A stretch of 64,000 nucleotides of DNA from Trichuris trichiura (GCA_037903355.1 JBAJFE010000060.1:1364001-1428000); one strand, 5' to 3'. Numbered from the stretch's first letter, positions 24,301 through 42,445 are shown. The notes: generated from the sequence alone by a model not told the origin. Program-made: numbers and translations.

Positions 24301-27300
24301 TTGACTTACGAAGCAGCTTTTGTGAATTTTATACCCAACTGGTCGTTTAGGTTACGCAGCCACAAATATTCAAAAGTTTTAGCAGTTGTGCCCTCTCTCT
24401 CGTGCTAAGTATGTCTGAAAAGTGGTTTGCCAAGAGCTTCTTCACAATCGTCAATGAACATGTTCAAATATAGCAAGATGGACATACTTTCGCCCCTAAT
24501 ACAATCCGTGTTCGATTTACGGCTCATGGACAAATCTGGACAACGTTGATAACGTATTAGTTGATGAGAAGACCGGTTACCGTAACCGGTGGAGCAGATG
24601 TGCAAATGAAGTGCGATAAAAATCAGTCACCACATGTTCACTGTGACCAGTGGGCGTTAAGAGGTAGATAAGTGAGATTGAAGCTTTCCGCCACATGGGT
24701 TGCATGTTTTCAACCTCCGTTGCTTTCAATAGCACACATCCCATTGCCTCGGATGCACTTAGGGGTAGTCGTTCACCTTCCAGTCAGTCTTCACGGCGGC
24801 AGGCGTCAATAAATTGAGTCGATAAACACAGATGCATTAAGCTTCCAGGAACGCATTACCGGAAAGAGAGCCATTGTGTACGTTCGAATAGCCGTCGGCA
24901 AAAATTTTTACCTCGTTGAAACGTTTCAGGGCCGATTTATTCGCCACCAATATTCCCCCCTTTAAAAGCAGTCGTTTCTGACAACGCGACAGAGCGCGAT
25001 CACTGTCGCTGAATCATCGCCAATACCGGCAAGAAATTTTAATATTCTGATTAGTCACGGCCCGGCGGCAATGAAAAAAATGCGTTAAGCATCATAACTT
25101 ATGCTTACTTTTTGCTGCTCTCCTACGTTGAACTATCATTATAGTTTCAATAAGGTTAACAACTGCAGTGGTTTCCTTTATGGACCCATACGCTGAGGCG
25201 GGATAACGTTTGAGTGCGCAAAACAGATCAGAATTGTACTCAAATATTAAGTGTTAATAATACGCGTCTTCTTTCCAGTTTTTATCAGACTACAAAGTCA
25301 ATTCTAATCAAGTCATGTTTTTGGCCTCTTACAAAAAGCACTTTGTGTTTAGGGTAAAAAAAGAAGGAAAATCCATCAAGATTTTGCTTACGTCTGTTGA
25401 GCTGGCTAGAAGGCGCTTCCTTTTATGGTCACGTGGCTTCAAAATTTTTTTATCTTTTAAAATCTGACTACGCGTAAGCGGTAAATCAATTTTGCAAAAG
25501 AAAGGACTACAGTCGAAGTGCAAGGCTTATGAACATACTCCATGATTCGACAAAGGTTTCGTCAACGTATGAACCAAATATGCGTACGTTAAGGATCACC
25601 AATGCAGATTGTTCACGTGAGCCTTTCGTAACTTGCTTACATATATAACAGACATGTAAGTCAAAAACTGAAAAATTTAACGTCGCCTAAAGGCTTTGGT
25701 AATCTAATGAAAATTTGCAATTCCTGAAAGGGCAGATATGTTCACGCTGTTGGGTCTCGAAACATAAGCCTTACGTAACCAAGTATTCCAGGAGCCTATT
25801 AGGCACCCACTGGTTGACCAGCTGTGAAAGGGTGGAATTGCCGGTATACAAAAATGAGCTCCTCACTTTACTTTCATGGTTTTTCTGGCCGTCTGATGTT
25901 TTATTGTCAATTTTTCAACTTCTCCATGGGAACAAGAGGGGTAGGTAACTTGAAGCTGCAATCGCTCTCAAGCTGTCTGCAAAAGTGAAAGATCTATTGA
26001 ACGAACAAGTCAATAGGTTTCTTCTCTGGCAGGTATCATCTTTCCGCCGGCGTTTCGTGAGCACAATGAGCGCATCCTTCTCAGTGTCTTAAATACTTAT
26101 CCATTGAGCAGCTTTGTTTGCACTATATTAATCACAGTTAAATATTTAATCCCTTCTTTTGTCACCATGACAGTATATTGATTTTAAAGGACAGTGAATT
26201 GAACGGTAAAGCTGATGTTGTGACAAGTAAAACGACTCTGCATGCGATGATTAGTGAGCAGCAAAAGAGAATGGACAAGTCGATAATAAGTACTTCTGCC
26301 GGATCAGGTGCGGTTAGAGTGATTTACCGACCACCTTCCTAATGATGTCAGCTCGGCAATTAACCCGGTCGATTTGCGGAAGCTGACCATCGCAGCGGCG
26401 GTCTTGGCAAAAGGTTTTCCTCCTTCGGGTTGCATGAATGATTAACCAAAATTAAGCTTGATCTTTTGCCAAAACAAAGCGAAGCCTCCCTGCTCACCGC
26501 CCTAATTTACAAAAATGATTTGACTCCCCGCGGTTGGTCGATTTGCCATAAAATCTGTTGGAGCACAGCTGGGCTCTCTTACTGTAAATTTGAGCACCAA
26601 GACGCTATGCTGTAAGCGCACTGCTCCACTTTATTATAAAAATGACCACTTGAAATTGAGTTCTTTCTTACCATATTAAGCGACAAGAACAAGTGACGTA
26701 ATAATCTTATTGTTCCATTAACAAGGCGTTGGCCAACTAACGCCAACTTTTGGATTCGAACTTTATTTTGCAAAGCCTTGTGCAGCCTGCGAGAAGAAAG
26801 ACAAAGTGAAAAAGAGAGAGGCGTAAAGCAGTAAGGGATTACATATTCGCTGCACATAGGCTAAGCGGCTCGGCTGAGCCATCTCCATCTCTGAAAACTC
26901 AGTCGAAACGGCGAGTGCAAAAAGTTTCCCGCCATTTCATCTCTGCTTGGAGTAAGTCGAATGCGAAGAAGCGCGAAAGTATGCCAACTCGTTGTTTTTA
27001 CAATTAATCGCTGCACGACGGACTGGACAAGTCGGATGTGACCAACTGAGGTGAAATGGTCTCCAATTCGGCCTCCATCGCCGTCGAGTTGAACGTGCCC
27101 GTTGTTGTTATGTAGTTCATGGAGCCCAGCGATGAATCACCAAATTCGTTGATCTAAACGGTTCAACGATTATTGACGCATCCGAATGAAACAGAAGGCG
27201 ACCAAATTCCTTAGCTCACTGCCCCGTTTGGAATTCCAACCTAAAAGGGCATTGCACAGATAGCCTTAGGCGCTAAAGGGGCTGAGCAAATAAGGCAAAA

Positions 27301-27458
27301 TGAAAAAATCTGCCCTAGTTTTGTAAAAAGTTAACTTTTGTAAACTTTACGAATTGTTGCAACGAGACGACAACGATGCGCCAATAATTTGTTGTCATTG
27401 TTGCGCGTTTCGTTATTCGTCAAGTTGCATACTTTTTTGAAACGCGTCCATTCAACAA
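15371..27458. other. 12-kb gene-poor stretch
   Basis: No gene that I can defend. ORFs are short, overlap on both strands and lack homology or coherent splice chains. The minus-strand ORF 17727-18083 (118 aa) has two hydrophobic stretches and a QCGTAP motif but no family match. Open stretches near 22164-22510 and 26200-26340 may be old transposon remnants. A short (ATT)n run is at 20395-20413. Much of it is long A/T-rich sequence, as expected for intergenic DNA or a distant regulatory region of the downstream islet gene. Confidence 0.4.
20395..20413. repeat. Short (ATT)n microsatellite
   Basis: About six ATT units in gene-free DNA. Confidence 0.85.
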
Positions 27459-30400
27459 TCAATCATGATGACAAGGTTTCATGTTAGCGAACGGTCGCTG
27501 GCGCACCACTGATGAGCATGAATCACCTACCAGTTGTTGAAAGGGTGTCTGCGACTCCTGACCGGTGGTCGATTGAACGTCTTCACCGCTTAGAGATGTT
27601 GAATAGTCGTGAATAGCGGAGGCACTTCTCATCCATGCCGGAGTTTGATGATATTGTTGTATCTCTATTGCGGATATCATTGGCACGTCGTGGGTAGACG
27701 GGCTGTTGGCAATCATGGGCCCAACTCCTTGCATTCTTATTCCGTTCAGCGTTTGATTCTATAAAAAGTTGCTATTGAAGATACTAACGGCTACAATAGG
27801 CGTTCAGAACTGTTGTACTTGAGGGAAAGCCGGTTGGCCGCATCTTTCAACATATTTATTTGCTTGCAACACCTCCTTGAGCACCGCGGCGCTGCTCCGT
27901 GTTTGCAAGGCATTGTTTGGCAACGCGAACAGTGTTGTGCGATGAATAACTGATTAAACAGCAACAGAGGTGAATGGCCAACTGGGCGCGAAATGCAAGC
28001 CTCATCCTGTTGCCTATGGAGTAGGGCTACAGCCAAGTGGTTAAGCGAAGAGGTCGACTGCAACAACTCTAACTTCTTTAGAGCACAACATGGTTGCAAC
28101 TCGACTTGTCCCATGGCAACAGCTAAGCGCTTGGACATTTCTGCCATGAATTCTGACGTCACTAAGTTTTGGTTGTCCGCCGGATTGTGCATCCATGTGT
28201 TTCGTAATCTTCGCCTGTCAGTCGACTCTTGCCTCAAGTCAAAAGCCGGAAGCGTTGAGGCGTTTCGACTTCGCAAACGACATATTGCTCATTTTGAATT
28301 CTACAACCCATCGGTAAAAACCTCACGGCTCCTCAACGTCGTTCTTAATGATAAAAGAGACTTAACCAGCAATGCAAAGTTGCAAAACAATGAGCTTTGC
28401 ATTGCGTATGTTGGAATGTTGTCCAAAAAAGCTATCGTAAGTAAAACGGCCAAAAACGTTCCGCAGACTTTGTTGGTTGCGTCCGTTCCCGCTTGAAGCC
28501 TACCTAACGACAGCCGACTGGCTTCTAGGAAGTCTCATTGAGCTGGACAATCGTTGGTGCTTCCCTTGGAGAGTAGTCGTTCGATTAGGCAAATGGACGG
28601 CGATAGAAATCTATTAACGTTTTCCCGAATAACTCTCCAACCACGTCGCTCCGTTACTACTGTGTAAAGTACTGGTGGCGGCTCGTTGGCCGCATGCTTT
28701 CGTGGGCGCTTGAGGCCCTCAGTAGTAGTGCCATTTTGATTGAAGTTACGCTGCTACGCTTGTGGAACCATCTGTCACCAGTCCAGTGAGGTTGACGGCA
28801 CAAGATGTCGCCTGTCACTTGAGACGTCCGTTATCAAAAGGTGACATTGTTGAAATATCATCCGGAATAACCATCTGACAGCACTTCCGGCCATACGCAA
28901 GGGAACGGCCGTATTTGCATACAGTTAAGCCCTGCGCTTACCCCTACGCAATAAATGCCCTTTCCGGTTTTGTACATAGGCTTGGCTTTTGCCTCGCAAG
29001 CTTTACTGTTCAGTTAGAAGCGGGATACTGCTCTTGTAAAACCTAAGTGCCTTACTCTCTATGTGAGGAGAGTAAAACCTTTATTAGGTTGTACTTATAA
29101 GGGCATTTGTTTTGTTAATCCTCAACAAAATACAAACGCAGTAACAAAGCCAGAAATAATGACTTTTTTAGCGAGGCCGAAGGTATACCAGGTTACTTGA
29201 GCAATGCTAACAGTTAGCATACGGAGTGACGACAAGGAAATGAGTTCACCTGTATCCTCTGCGCTGTTGGACACCAATTGTCTTATATCACCTTTTGAAA
29301 ACTTTTAAGTAACCCAGAGCGGCAATCTTTCTTTTTGAGAAGCGGTGATAGGATAGCGATGATGACAAAAAAAAGAAAAAGGGAAGGAAGCAGAGTTACC
29401 TTGACATGCTGTTGCTGTATTTGTTTCATGATGAGCTGCTTCTTTTTGTCTTTGCATCTCTTATTTTGAAACCACACCCGAATGACTCTTGGCGAGAGAC
29501 CGGTCATTTCAACCAATTGTTCCTTCATTAGGGCGTCAGGACGAGGGTTCGCTGCATAGCAAGTACGCAACGTATGCAGTTGCTTTTCGTTGAGTACCGT
29601 GCGCACTCGAGTGGTTTTTGGTTTGTCCCGTTTTTCTCGCCTTTGACTAGTTGACGGCTGCGGAGAACTGGTCATCTGGTGGCTGTTGACCGAGCTTGTC
29701 ACTTCGGTAGCGCTTCCTTGCGTTCTACTGGCGGTGGCAACAACCGTGCTGCCTATCGACCTGACATTCGAACCTACAGACGCTGCTCCACCTCCACCTT
29801 TTCCTCCTCCTCCTCCTCCTGATGCTGCTGCTGCTGCTGCTGTTCCTTTGCTTGATGTGCTTTGGTTGACGTTTTGAAAGCTTTGCGCAACATCAGCAAG
29901 GATTGGCGGCTCTCTGACTTGACGTTTGGCCGTTGTCTGCAAGGCTCCGTGGTGAATGTCAACTGAAAACGTTGCAACAACGAAGGTACAAGCTAAAATC
30001 AATGTTTTTATGGACCAGGTCACCTGACTGACTGTCGGCATAAGGTTCCAATAGTTCTTCAGCATTGATCCGTAATCCATTCCGCTCGGCAAGCTCGTAA
30101 TCCGCTTTGCAATACAGTGTGCTATTTCTCAGCGCGAACTGGTCCCCAGGCAACAAAGGGCTCATGCAGATTGTGCATTTAAAACAATCCGTATGGTACA
30201 AGTTGTTTTTGGCCCTCATCACGTAATCCTTTTTTTCAAACGTTTTTCCGCACTTGCCACATTTGGCAGCGAAAAGTCTGGAAAGATGGCCGCGTACAAT
30301 GTTAGCCCGCCTCCTTCGGTGGTCACTACCTGACGTAGTCTCGCTTGCAGTACGGTTTGCCATCCCGAACGAAGCATGTGCAATTTTCGTCCAAAAATTG

Positions 30401-30648
30401 GCAACAATCAAAGCACTTTAGGCAACCTGCGTGCCATTCAAGGTCCGGCGCAACGCGCAGAATGTACTGATCATATATTTCTTGTCCGCATCCGTTGCAG
30501 ACGGAGGAAGCTTTTCCTGAAATCCAGACGGAACACCATTAGTCCCAATAAAAGTCCATTTGTCAAAGGCTCTCATGATAAGGTAAGGGTTTTAAAGAAT
30601 TTAATGAGACAGAGAAAAAGTCATACCAGCACTGCTATCTTGTGTCAT
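27459..30648 (-). CDS. isl: Islet-type LIM-homeodomain transcription factor
   Basis: Nuclear DNA-binding regulator of neuronal and endocrine fate in the Islet family (C. elegans lim-7 class). Five exons: 30648-30627, 30516-30330, 30277-30024, 29962-29400 and 27758-27459; phases agree, 441 aa. LIM1 is near residues 13-66 ([36 protein letters not shown]) and LIM2 near 75-130 ([31 protein letters not shown]). The homeodomain is at 271-330 and its core reads [12 protein letters not shown], with long stretches as in vertebrate ISL1. A low-complexity Ala/Gly linker sits between LIM2 and the homeodomain. The last exon carries [22 protein letters not shown] and TPFQQLV, matching the Islet C-terminal region. 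The start is the ATG nearest LIM1 (MTQDSSA); an upstream ATG exon is possible. The last intron is 1.6 kb. Confidence 0.93.
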
Positions 30649-33600
30649 GCTTTCATTGGAAGTTTGATTGAAACTAGTAAGACAGGAGACGACCTTACGT
30701 GTAACGGATTTTTCAATGGATGAACATTCGTCGACCATTTTTGACCAACCGGAATGATCACTGGTGGCTTCCTCCTTGAATTGACATCCAAAGCTGTCCG
30801 CTGTTTCAGTTTAGCTCGAAGTTTCATCGGCGCTTTGATGCATCAATTATGCTGTCACTGTATCCCCGCTGAGCAGCACTGCGAGCTTGCCATCAACTTT
30901 GCCACCTTCGCCCCTTCGGTACCGTATTCTGAAATCTTCTGAACACTGCAAGCAGCGTGCAGCTGATTTAAGATTCGCTTAGAATGAAGGCGGAGCCTGT
31001 CAAGTTGTTGCCAATCGCAGTCAGCCTCTTTCCCCGACGTTTGCCCAATTGCTATTTCTCACTTGGTGGCGCTTTTGTCGAATGGGTCAATCGATCGAGC
31101 TGTCTCTTTGCTCAAGTCGTTGGACCCATTACTTGGCGGAAAGAAATGTTCAAAGGCGAATGCTCCATTTAAATGGTTACCATTGGAGGGTCGACTAATA
31201 AGGCATTGGCTTTGTTTGAAATATACAATGGTCAAGGAGAAAACAATCGCTGGCCAACAACGCAAGATTTCCCATGAGTGAACTTTATGAAATGGTAATA
31301 GCTGAACGACCAAACTTCTTCTTCCATCACCGATTGACCATACACGAACGCCCATTGTCCAAATGCCCAAAGGATCCCTTACTCACCACTCGCATAGAAC
31401 AAAGTATTTTAAAGGTCTTTTTTTAAATCCATAAGCGTCTACGTTCTCTGAGGAAAAGGTGATTGCAAATTTCTCAAAGCTTACACTTTCAGTGTGTTAT
31501 TCGAACTTTGGCTTGCATGAACTCTAGTATGGCCAACTGGTTAAGCTTTGGAGTTTAAAGCGCCAAAATTAATGGTCACTGAAGAATGCTTTGAAGATAC
31601 AAAAAAGTGCAAAAACGATAGAACGCACCTGCGCATAAAGCAGCTGAGAACTTTTCAACTAACACCTTTTGAACTGTAAGAATTTGGATGCTACTTCCAC
31701 ACAAGACAAAGTCAGTTGTTTTTCTGAGTAAGTAAAGGTAAGAGCTGTGGATTGAATCGCCAATACGCGCGCGTAAGCATATCTTCTTTGCAAGAAGATT
31801 TTCGGAGGCGATTTTGACAGTTCGAAAATTTACATAGGCATTCCATCGAAATTCATGGAAAAATGAGGGCTTGTAGACATTTCCAGTATACACTTAAGCG
31901 CAGTGCATCACCCAGGTCGTCCAGACTATTTATGCATCTCGTGGATCAAAACCATCAGACCATTTATGGTTGAATGTTTGTCGCTTCTTTCTTTGGAGTT
32001 ATGACCAACACTGCAGGTTTTCTTGACGTCTCACTTGCTGAGTAACTTTTTCGACACCACCCTTATTGCCTCTTGCAGCTTGTGCTCGACGGTGCACTTC
32101 CAATGTGACAAGCCTAATAATTGATGACTTATTGCAAGATAGCCGCTGTATTTTCACAGTTGTCAATGAGGTGTTTGAATTAATTCATCGTGTACCTCTC
32201 CTCTCTGGTTATTCTACAAATATGGCAGTGAAATTACGTAATCGTTGAGAACTGCTTAAAATTACATTAGCCTTTCTGTTCTCTCAAATATGACATATAC
32301 AGATAGACATGGGACAAGAATAAAGTTTAGTAATTCAAGGGATGAGAACAGAGGTAGATACAATCTAAAATAAATTATATGCGCAAGAATCCTGCTGCTT
32401 AGTTCTTGACAGGGTAGTACTATAGCGTACGCTTTACTTAGAGTATGTACCTCATCATGACGTTGGCATATTACGCTTACTAAACATCTACACGTCAGAG
32501 AATGCTGTTTGCTGACTGTGCAAAATGGATCACGTGTGGCAGCTTAGTCCTGCCTACGTAATCTTTCACTTTGCAACGACAGCAACCGCAGGAATAGGTC
32601 GTATTTCTGATGTGCAGGTAACAATAATATGAATAAATAATTATGAACTTGTTAGAAAGAGAAGTAAGCAGCATCTGTGGAGGTTAAATTTCGTTTTCTA
32701 ACAATAATCTTTTGCATACGGAAGGTAAGCCATATTTAAGTGGTTGGCGAAATCTGCTTGAATATCTTAGCGCCAAACGATACGCCAATGCTTATTGTTA
32801 TCATGCCGCGTTTGGAATTCAAGCTGAGCTCTCAGCTAAGTATGCTGGCAGAAAAGACAGACCTCTTTTGCCTACGCGAGTATTAAATCCAACAGTAAGC
32901 GGGTCAACATCCATAAAAGGTTACAGAAGCCTCACGCTCACTGGAATTGAATTTTGTCACGCTAAAAAAGTTCAACTTGTCTACAGTAAGCTAAAAAAAA
33001 TTCAAGGAGAAAAGCAGGATGCCCCTATGATTATCTCAGTAACAATGAATCTACCGCTGGGAGAAAGCTGTTAACGACTCATTCTGGTCCGTTCGTTCAG
33101 GTGATCGATTTCAGTATGGTTGCTTCAGGTAATCGCTTTAGCTAAAACAGCACTCATATATCATCTGAAAACGTTATCGAATATCTATGGGAATCTCCAG
33201 CGACCGCTGCGGTTACCTAATACGGTTGACAGAGTGAATGTCAAACCGGCTGACTTCATCGAAACCTGCCGATCGCAGCTAACTGTAACGAAGCATTATT
33301 CACCAATACAAGTTAAAAAATTGCATGGACGTAGCATTTATACTAATTTGCATACATTAAGAAATGCCTTATTTAAACAATTACGGCAACATGTGTTTAC
33401 TGTACGTGAATGGAGTCAGCGATGCGTAAGATCTTTAATGCAAAAGAATATAGTTAGGTAGGCATTAAGGCATTATGGGGCACGGCTTAAAAACACGTAA
33501 CAAAAATTTATGCAAATTCAACTTGGCAACCATTCAGGATCATACCAGTTAAAACTGTAATAATTATGCTCCCTTGCTGATGCATAAAGCTTCCGCCCAT

Positions 33601-34209
33601 TACTGCTACTTTCCTTGAAGGTTCTTGAAAATCTTTTATTTCAAAGATCCTGCGATTGTGGGCCCAAAGTGCTTCTTATCAAATATGCTAATTAGTCGTG
33701 CAGAAACGTTTTTGGAATGAGCCTAGTGCCACTAGAATCATCCATCTTCTGCTTTCCTAAAGCAGATATCTTGCGCGAATAGGTTTGAAAAAATTGGTGT
33801 CACGTGACGCCAGTTGGGCTTAAAGCAGTGACAATGAAACCAAAAAATTACATATGCATTGGCTAGCCAACGATCTTTTATTGAATGCGCAATAATTAAT
33901 CGGAATTGCCTATGCCATAAAATCATCTCTGGACGCTGGTGGCTGCTTGAAGATGCCAAGTTTTAATTTTCTCATAACCAATGCAACTGTGAACACGAAA
34001 CGTCATGAATTTCCCATTTTCCCAAAAGTTACAAACGACACAAGAAGCTGTTCACAACGAATATGAGCACCGATGAATGAACATGCTTTCATTAATCAGG
34101 GCTTTACGTAAGCCATTTTAATTTTTACGTTAACCACCCATAAATTATAAATTGTACCAGGTGCATGCAGTAGGATCAGCTAACAAATCACGTTACATGG
34201 ACGTCAATT
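30649..34209. other. Intergenic between islet and AHCY; weak ORFs
   Basis: Another possible start exon for islet (ATG near 30740, followed by GTAAGG) is out of phase with the next exon. Two plus-strand open stretches, 32712-33074 and 33120-33461, have protein-like composition but non-ATG starts or no homology, and I could not join them. A degenerate tRNA-like A-box is present near 31531. Nothing else was supported. Confidence 0.35.
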
Positions 34210-38351
<4,142 letters not shown>

Positions 38352-38561
38352 TTTTGTCAAACAATTCTTCATCCCTTCAGCCGGCATTGTCAAACTGTAT
38401 GTAAAGTAGCTACAGTACTGCAATGCATGCGCTCAAGTTTCATACTGCTTTGTTCCAGCTTGGCAAGCAGAGGAATGTTCGCAATATATATCGTACTGAT
38501 AATAAAAAAAGTTGTGACGTCACGCTACAGAAACAAACTGTAAAACAAAAATTTTAAATTA

Positions 38562-38778
38562 CCGTATTTCACGGCCTATAAGTACACCCCTCTACCTAAG
38601 TAATGGGTGGTAATAATTGGCCCAGTTGGTACTTCCTAGGCTCGCATTCTACTTATTAGTCCTATGAGCTGAACAGCAATTCTTCTACCTCAATTAGACT
38701 CACTAAGTGATTAACTGGGCCAATCATTACTACCCATTACTTAGGTAGAGGGGTGTACTTATAGGCCGTGAAATACGG
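38562..38778 (+). mobile_element. Palindromic MITE, copy 1
   Basis: A 217-bp element between TA dinucleotides. Its terminal inverted repeats of about 60 bp begin CCGTATTTCACGGCCTATAA. There is no ORF. It lies about 210 bp upstream of the AHCY start codon. The TA flanks suggest mobilisation by a Tc1/mariner/pogo-type transposase. A near-identical copy in the opposite orientation is at 59690-59905. Confidence 0.88.
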
Positions 38779-39480
38779 TATTTCTGCGCGTGGTGAGTAG
38801 AACTACTCAATCACTGCCTTACCAAAAGTGCACTGCGTTGCAACAACTTAGGATAGCCGTTTCCGCGCTGACTGCCGATGAGCGCCTTGTCGTGATGTTA
38901 CCTAGTAGTGTACAGTGTGCCTGAGGCGTTAAATTTAAAAACGTGTTTCGTTAAAGTTTTCACTGCTTCCTAAACGTGCAGATTTTCTAATCTTAAAGGC
39001 GGAAAACGTGCAGTTCGTTTCTTCGAACTATACGCGAACGAAAAACCAGTTTGCAGAAAGCCTTAATAAAAACTCTAAAACCGCTTCAAAACGACTGCAT
39101 TCCATCAGCCCACTTTTTGCAGCTGAAACTTTACTTGTTTCTATAAAAGGGCATTTGCAGTGCGCGCTTGCGGCATTGCCATAACTTCAACGCTGGGCAT
39201 GGTCAGAGATTTTAGCCTTATACGGTAATAATATTAAAGTAGGAAGTTACAATAAAATGACCATCGTTTCAAGCCCCATATAGCATCGCATACTTACGCG
39301 TTAAGCAGTTTACGGCCACAAAATCGCCTCTGCCTAGCAGACGCTCCTTTAAGTGGCAAAAGAAACAAAGATTTTCCGTCCCAAAACAACGAAATCCACC
39401 ACAGGCGTTTTAAAAATTTATAACAGTTGTACTTCTGCATTAGTTTGCGTTTACTACACCCCCAAAGTCCCTATATATAT
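38779..39480. other. Intergenic, nothing recognised
   Basis: Between the MITE and PLE-2. It is part of the divergent AHCY-NDUFB8 upstream region. No exon or RNA gene was found. Confidence 0.5.
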
Positions 39481-39556
39481 ATATTGAAAATATCTTTATT
39501 ACGGATTCTCTCCCGTTGAGAAGTAAAATAAAAAGATTTTTTCTTCCTTCCGAAGC

Positions 39557-39584
39557 TTTCGGGTCTGCCGCGACCCGTCTTCAG
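39557..39584 (-). ncRNA. Hammerhead-ribozyme-like motif 3 (PLE-2 left end)
   Basis: On the minus strand: CTGAAGA, hairpin CGGGTC...GACCCG, AAAG. The flanking T/A tracts and the 56-bp arms can pair as a long stem I. It lies in the loop of the inverted arms. Confidence 0.6.
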
Positions 39585-39652
39585 CGGTCCAGAAAAAGTC
39601 TTTTTATTTTACTTCTCAACGGGAGAGAATCCGTAATAAAGATATTTTCAAT

Positions 39653-42205
39653 ATGAAAACACACGCTCCTGTACAAAAGCATCATGTTTTCAAGACTATA
39701 AAGGGTGAGTACGGTACACCCCTTCTGTCAGCTGCACGACATTTGGAACACACACGTGTTAAAGCAGGACTCACACAGGGTCAACTAACTTTCCTGCTTA
39801 AATGTAGAGACCATGGAATTTCACCCAATTGCTTCAAGCTAAAATGGGGCCAGTATGTAGATAATCAAACCAGAAGAATCTTATTCACGGCTGGATTATC
39901 GCTACTACGAAATGTTATAAGAAAACACAGGTCCACTCTAGCAAGACTACGAGCAGATTACATTTGCACGCTGGATTTCCTCAGAACATGGTTACACAAA
40001 AATATTTACGAAACCCTGATCAATCACGTGAAACTCGCCACAAGAACGGCATGCACTTCGCAAAAGCATGTACTAAAAAGGAAATTTGACAACCTTCAAA
40101 TCAGACCCCAGACGATATCTTCACACTCTTACAGGAGCTCTCCACAAAGAAACACTGCGACAAAGCTAAGCACGGGGGTTATTAACCTTAGCTCTGCACC
40201 TCTAAATGAGAGTGAGAGAACTATATTAGAAAAAGGACTAAACTTCGTCCCAACTCCCAAAAAGCCACCCTTTCTCGACATCATTGTCTCCATTGAGGAC
40301 AGCCTATCTTCAGTTGACCCAGAGATAGCCACACGGATTAGGAATAGTTTATCTTCAATTATCCTAGGTCACAACTTTAACAACACTCCAAACTTAAACC
40401 GATACGAGATGAATTGCTTACGTCAACTAAGAAAACAATCCAGCAGAATTATCACAAAAGCAGATAAAGGAAATAGAACAGTTCTACTGGACAGAAGCAC
40501 CTACACTGAAAAGATGACAACTATATTAAACACAGAGAATTACACACCTCTACCCGCCGACCCTACAGAAGCCTCTCGGAAAAATCTCCGTTCTCTTCTC
40601 GTTACGTTTGCCGCAGAGACCAAAGAATCAGAAATATCCAAATTAGCAACACATCTTAAATTCGCGTCGAATTATAGACCCCCTGAGCTATACGGGCTTC
40701 CCAAAGTACACAAACCGGATGTCCCACTAAGACCAATAGTATCTACAATCAACAGCACTACAAGCGAGCTCAGTCAATACTTAAAAAAGATCATCAAACC
40801 CTTAACCGGCAAAGAACCCTCTTTCGTCAAAAATAGCAAATCTTTCGTCAATGAAATACGAAAGCATCACCTGAAACCCGATGAGATTCTAGTTAGTTAC
40901 GATGTAAAAGATTTATTCCCGAGCATTCCAGTGCCAGACACATTGGAGATGTTGTACAGCCTCCTCAATGCAGATACAAGTCTACCCAGCAGAACAAAGT
41001 TAAATCCCTTTCACATTATCAAGCTGGTTTCTTTTTGCATGCAAGATGGCAATTACTTTACCTTTGACAACAAATACTACAAACAATCCAGCGGAGTCCC
41101 AATGGGCAGTTCTTTATCCCCAGTCTTAGCAGAAGTTTTTATGGGAAACCTTGAGAGAAGAATTTTCGAAAACGTAGACAGACAAATCGCCCCACTCCTC
41201 TTCAAAAGATATGTGGACGATATCTTTGTAATTATCAAGGCCGGAAAAGAAGAACAATTTCTACAATTCCTCAACAACATGCGCCCAAACCAGATAGTCT
41301 TCACCATGGAAAAAGAAGAAAACAAAAGTCTTCCCTTTCTAGATGTGCTTATTATTCGCACAAATGAAGGGCTTAAAACCAGAGTCTATAGGAAACCCAC
41401 GCAGACTGAACAATATCTCAACTTCTCATCACATCATCCACGATCAGTAATGCGTGGAATCCTCTCCGGAATGGTCGATAGGGCAGTCAATATATGTGAC
41501 CCTGAATATCTACAGCCGGAACTTAACTATATTAGAAAAGTCTTCTACAAAAATCATCCTAAATCCTTCATTGACCGAGTATTCAAATACAGGCTACACA
41601 AAGGTAAAGCTCCTGATCCTAATACCTCACTATATCCACGTTTAGTTGTTCCATATGTGGCGGGACTAGGCGAAAAGTTTATTCAGCTAAGTAAAAGATT
41701 GGGTTTCAGAGTCTTTTTCAAAAATTCTCCCAATCTGAGATCAATTCTCCGGACGGACAAAAGGAAAATTCCCATAAACGAAAGAACGGGTCTCATCTAC
41801 GCGATCGAATGATCTTGTTCAGCAGTTTACGTCGGCGAAACAGGGAATACTTTAGAACACCGATTCCAAGAACACATAAGGAAACTAAACAGTTACAACA
41901 ATGCAAAAAGTAGCCTACACAATATGCACTCCCCAATACCTCGCCGCGGAAGACCAATGTTGGATCCAACAAAAACCATGGAAAAGGCAATTCAAGCTTC
42001 CGCGGTGGTAGAACATGCGGTGAATTGCAAACAGCCCCTCCATCCAAGAGCCCTTTGCTATGAAAGTAACCTACACCTAAGAAAACTAAAAGAGGCTCTC
42101 TATATTAGAAACAACGTGACTTTCAATCGAGACCAAGGGGCAGACATTAGTGATTTATGGACAAATATCATTACACTCCACAATTGTTGTTCCCTTAATA
42201 GTTGA
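39653..42205 (+). pseudogene. PLE-2 reverse transcriptase/GIY-YIG, one nonsense codon
   Basis: An 850-codon frame with a single internal stop (TGA at 41810-41812). The start ATG overlaps the end of the right inverted arm and opens MKTHAPVQKHHVF. RT motifs: SYDVKDLFPSIP near residue 415, GVPMGSSLSPVLAE near 481, RYVDDIFVIIK near 519, LPFLDVLIIRTN, and RKPTQTEQYLNFSSHH. The endonuclease starts around the stop: LIYAIE, stop, SCSAVYVGETGNTLEHRF. PLE-1 has AIECPCSGVYIGE at this place, so the stop probably replaced a cysteine codon (TGC/TGT to TGA). The C-terminal YIRNN, NRDQG and NCCSLN are intact. One substitution is thus the only visible lesion. The element was recently active or is under weak decay. 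Confidence 0.93.
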
Positions 42206-42445
42206 CACACAAGCTAAAATCAATGGGAACTGAAACACTGAAGAAAAATCAAATCACTATTTTGGAACAAAGGGATAAAAATTGAAAACGAAACTACAAG
42301 GTCGGCCCATGCATTAACAAATTTCTACAAGAATACTGGCAGCTGACAGACACAGATGAAGAACTTTAAAACTCTCGTTTTAAACGTTGATAAGTGACGG
42401 AAGACAAACGTCGTCTCAGTAACCACCATAAACTTCATTGGACCG

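Noticed and set aside
29774..29980. Gln/Glu-rich minus-strand frame over the islet linker
   Set aside because: It is a shadow frame of the Ala/Gly low-complexity linker of the islet exon 29962-29400.
31531..31560. tRNA-Leu-like A-box (GGCCAACTGGTTAAG), with similar strings near 10374 and 28031
   Set aside because: None is followed by a B-box or foldable arms; chance or very old SINE traces.
32712..33461. Two plus-strand ORFs of 120 and 113 codons
   Set aside because: The first has no ATG start, the two frames cannot be joined by clear splice signals, and I see no family motif.
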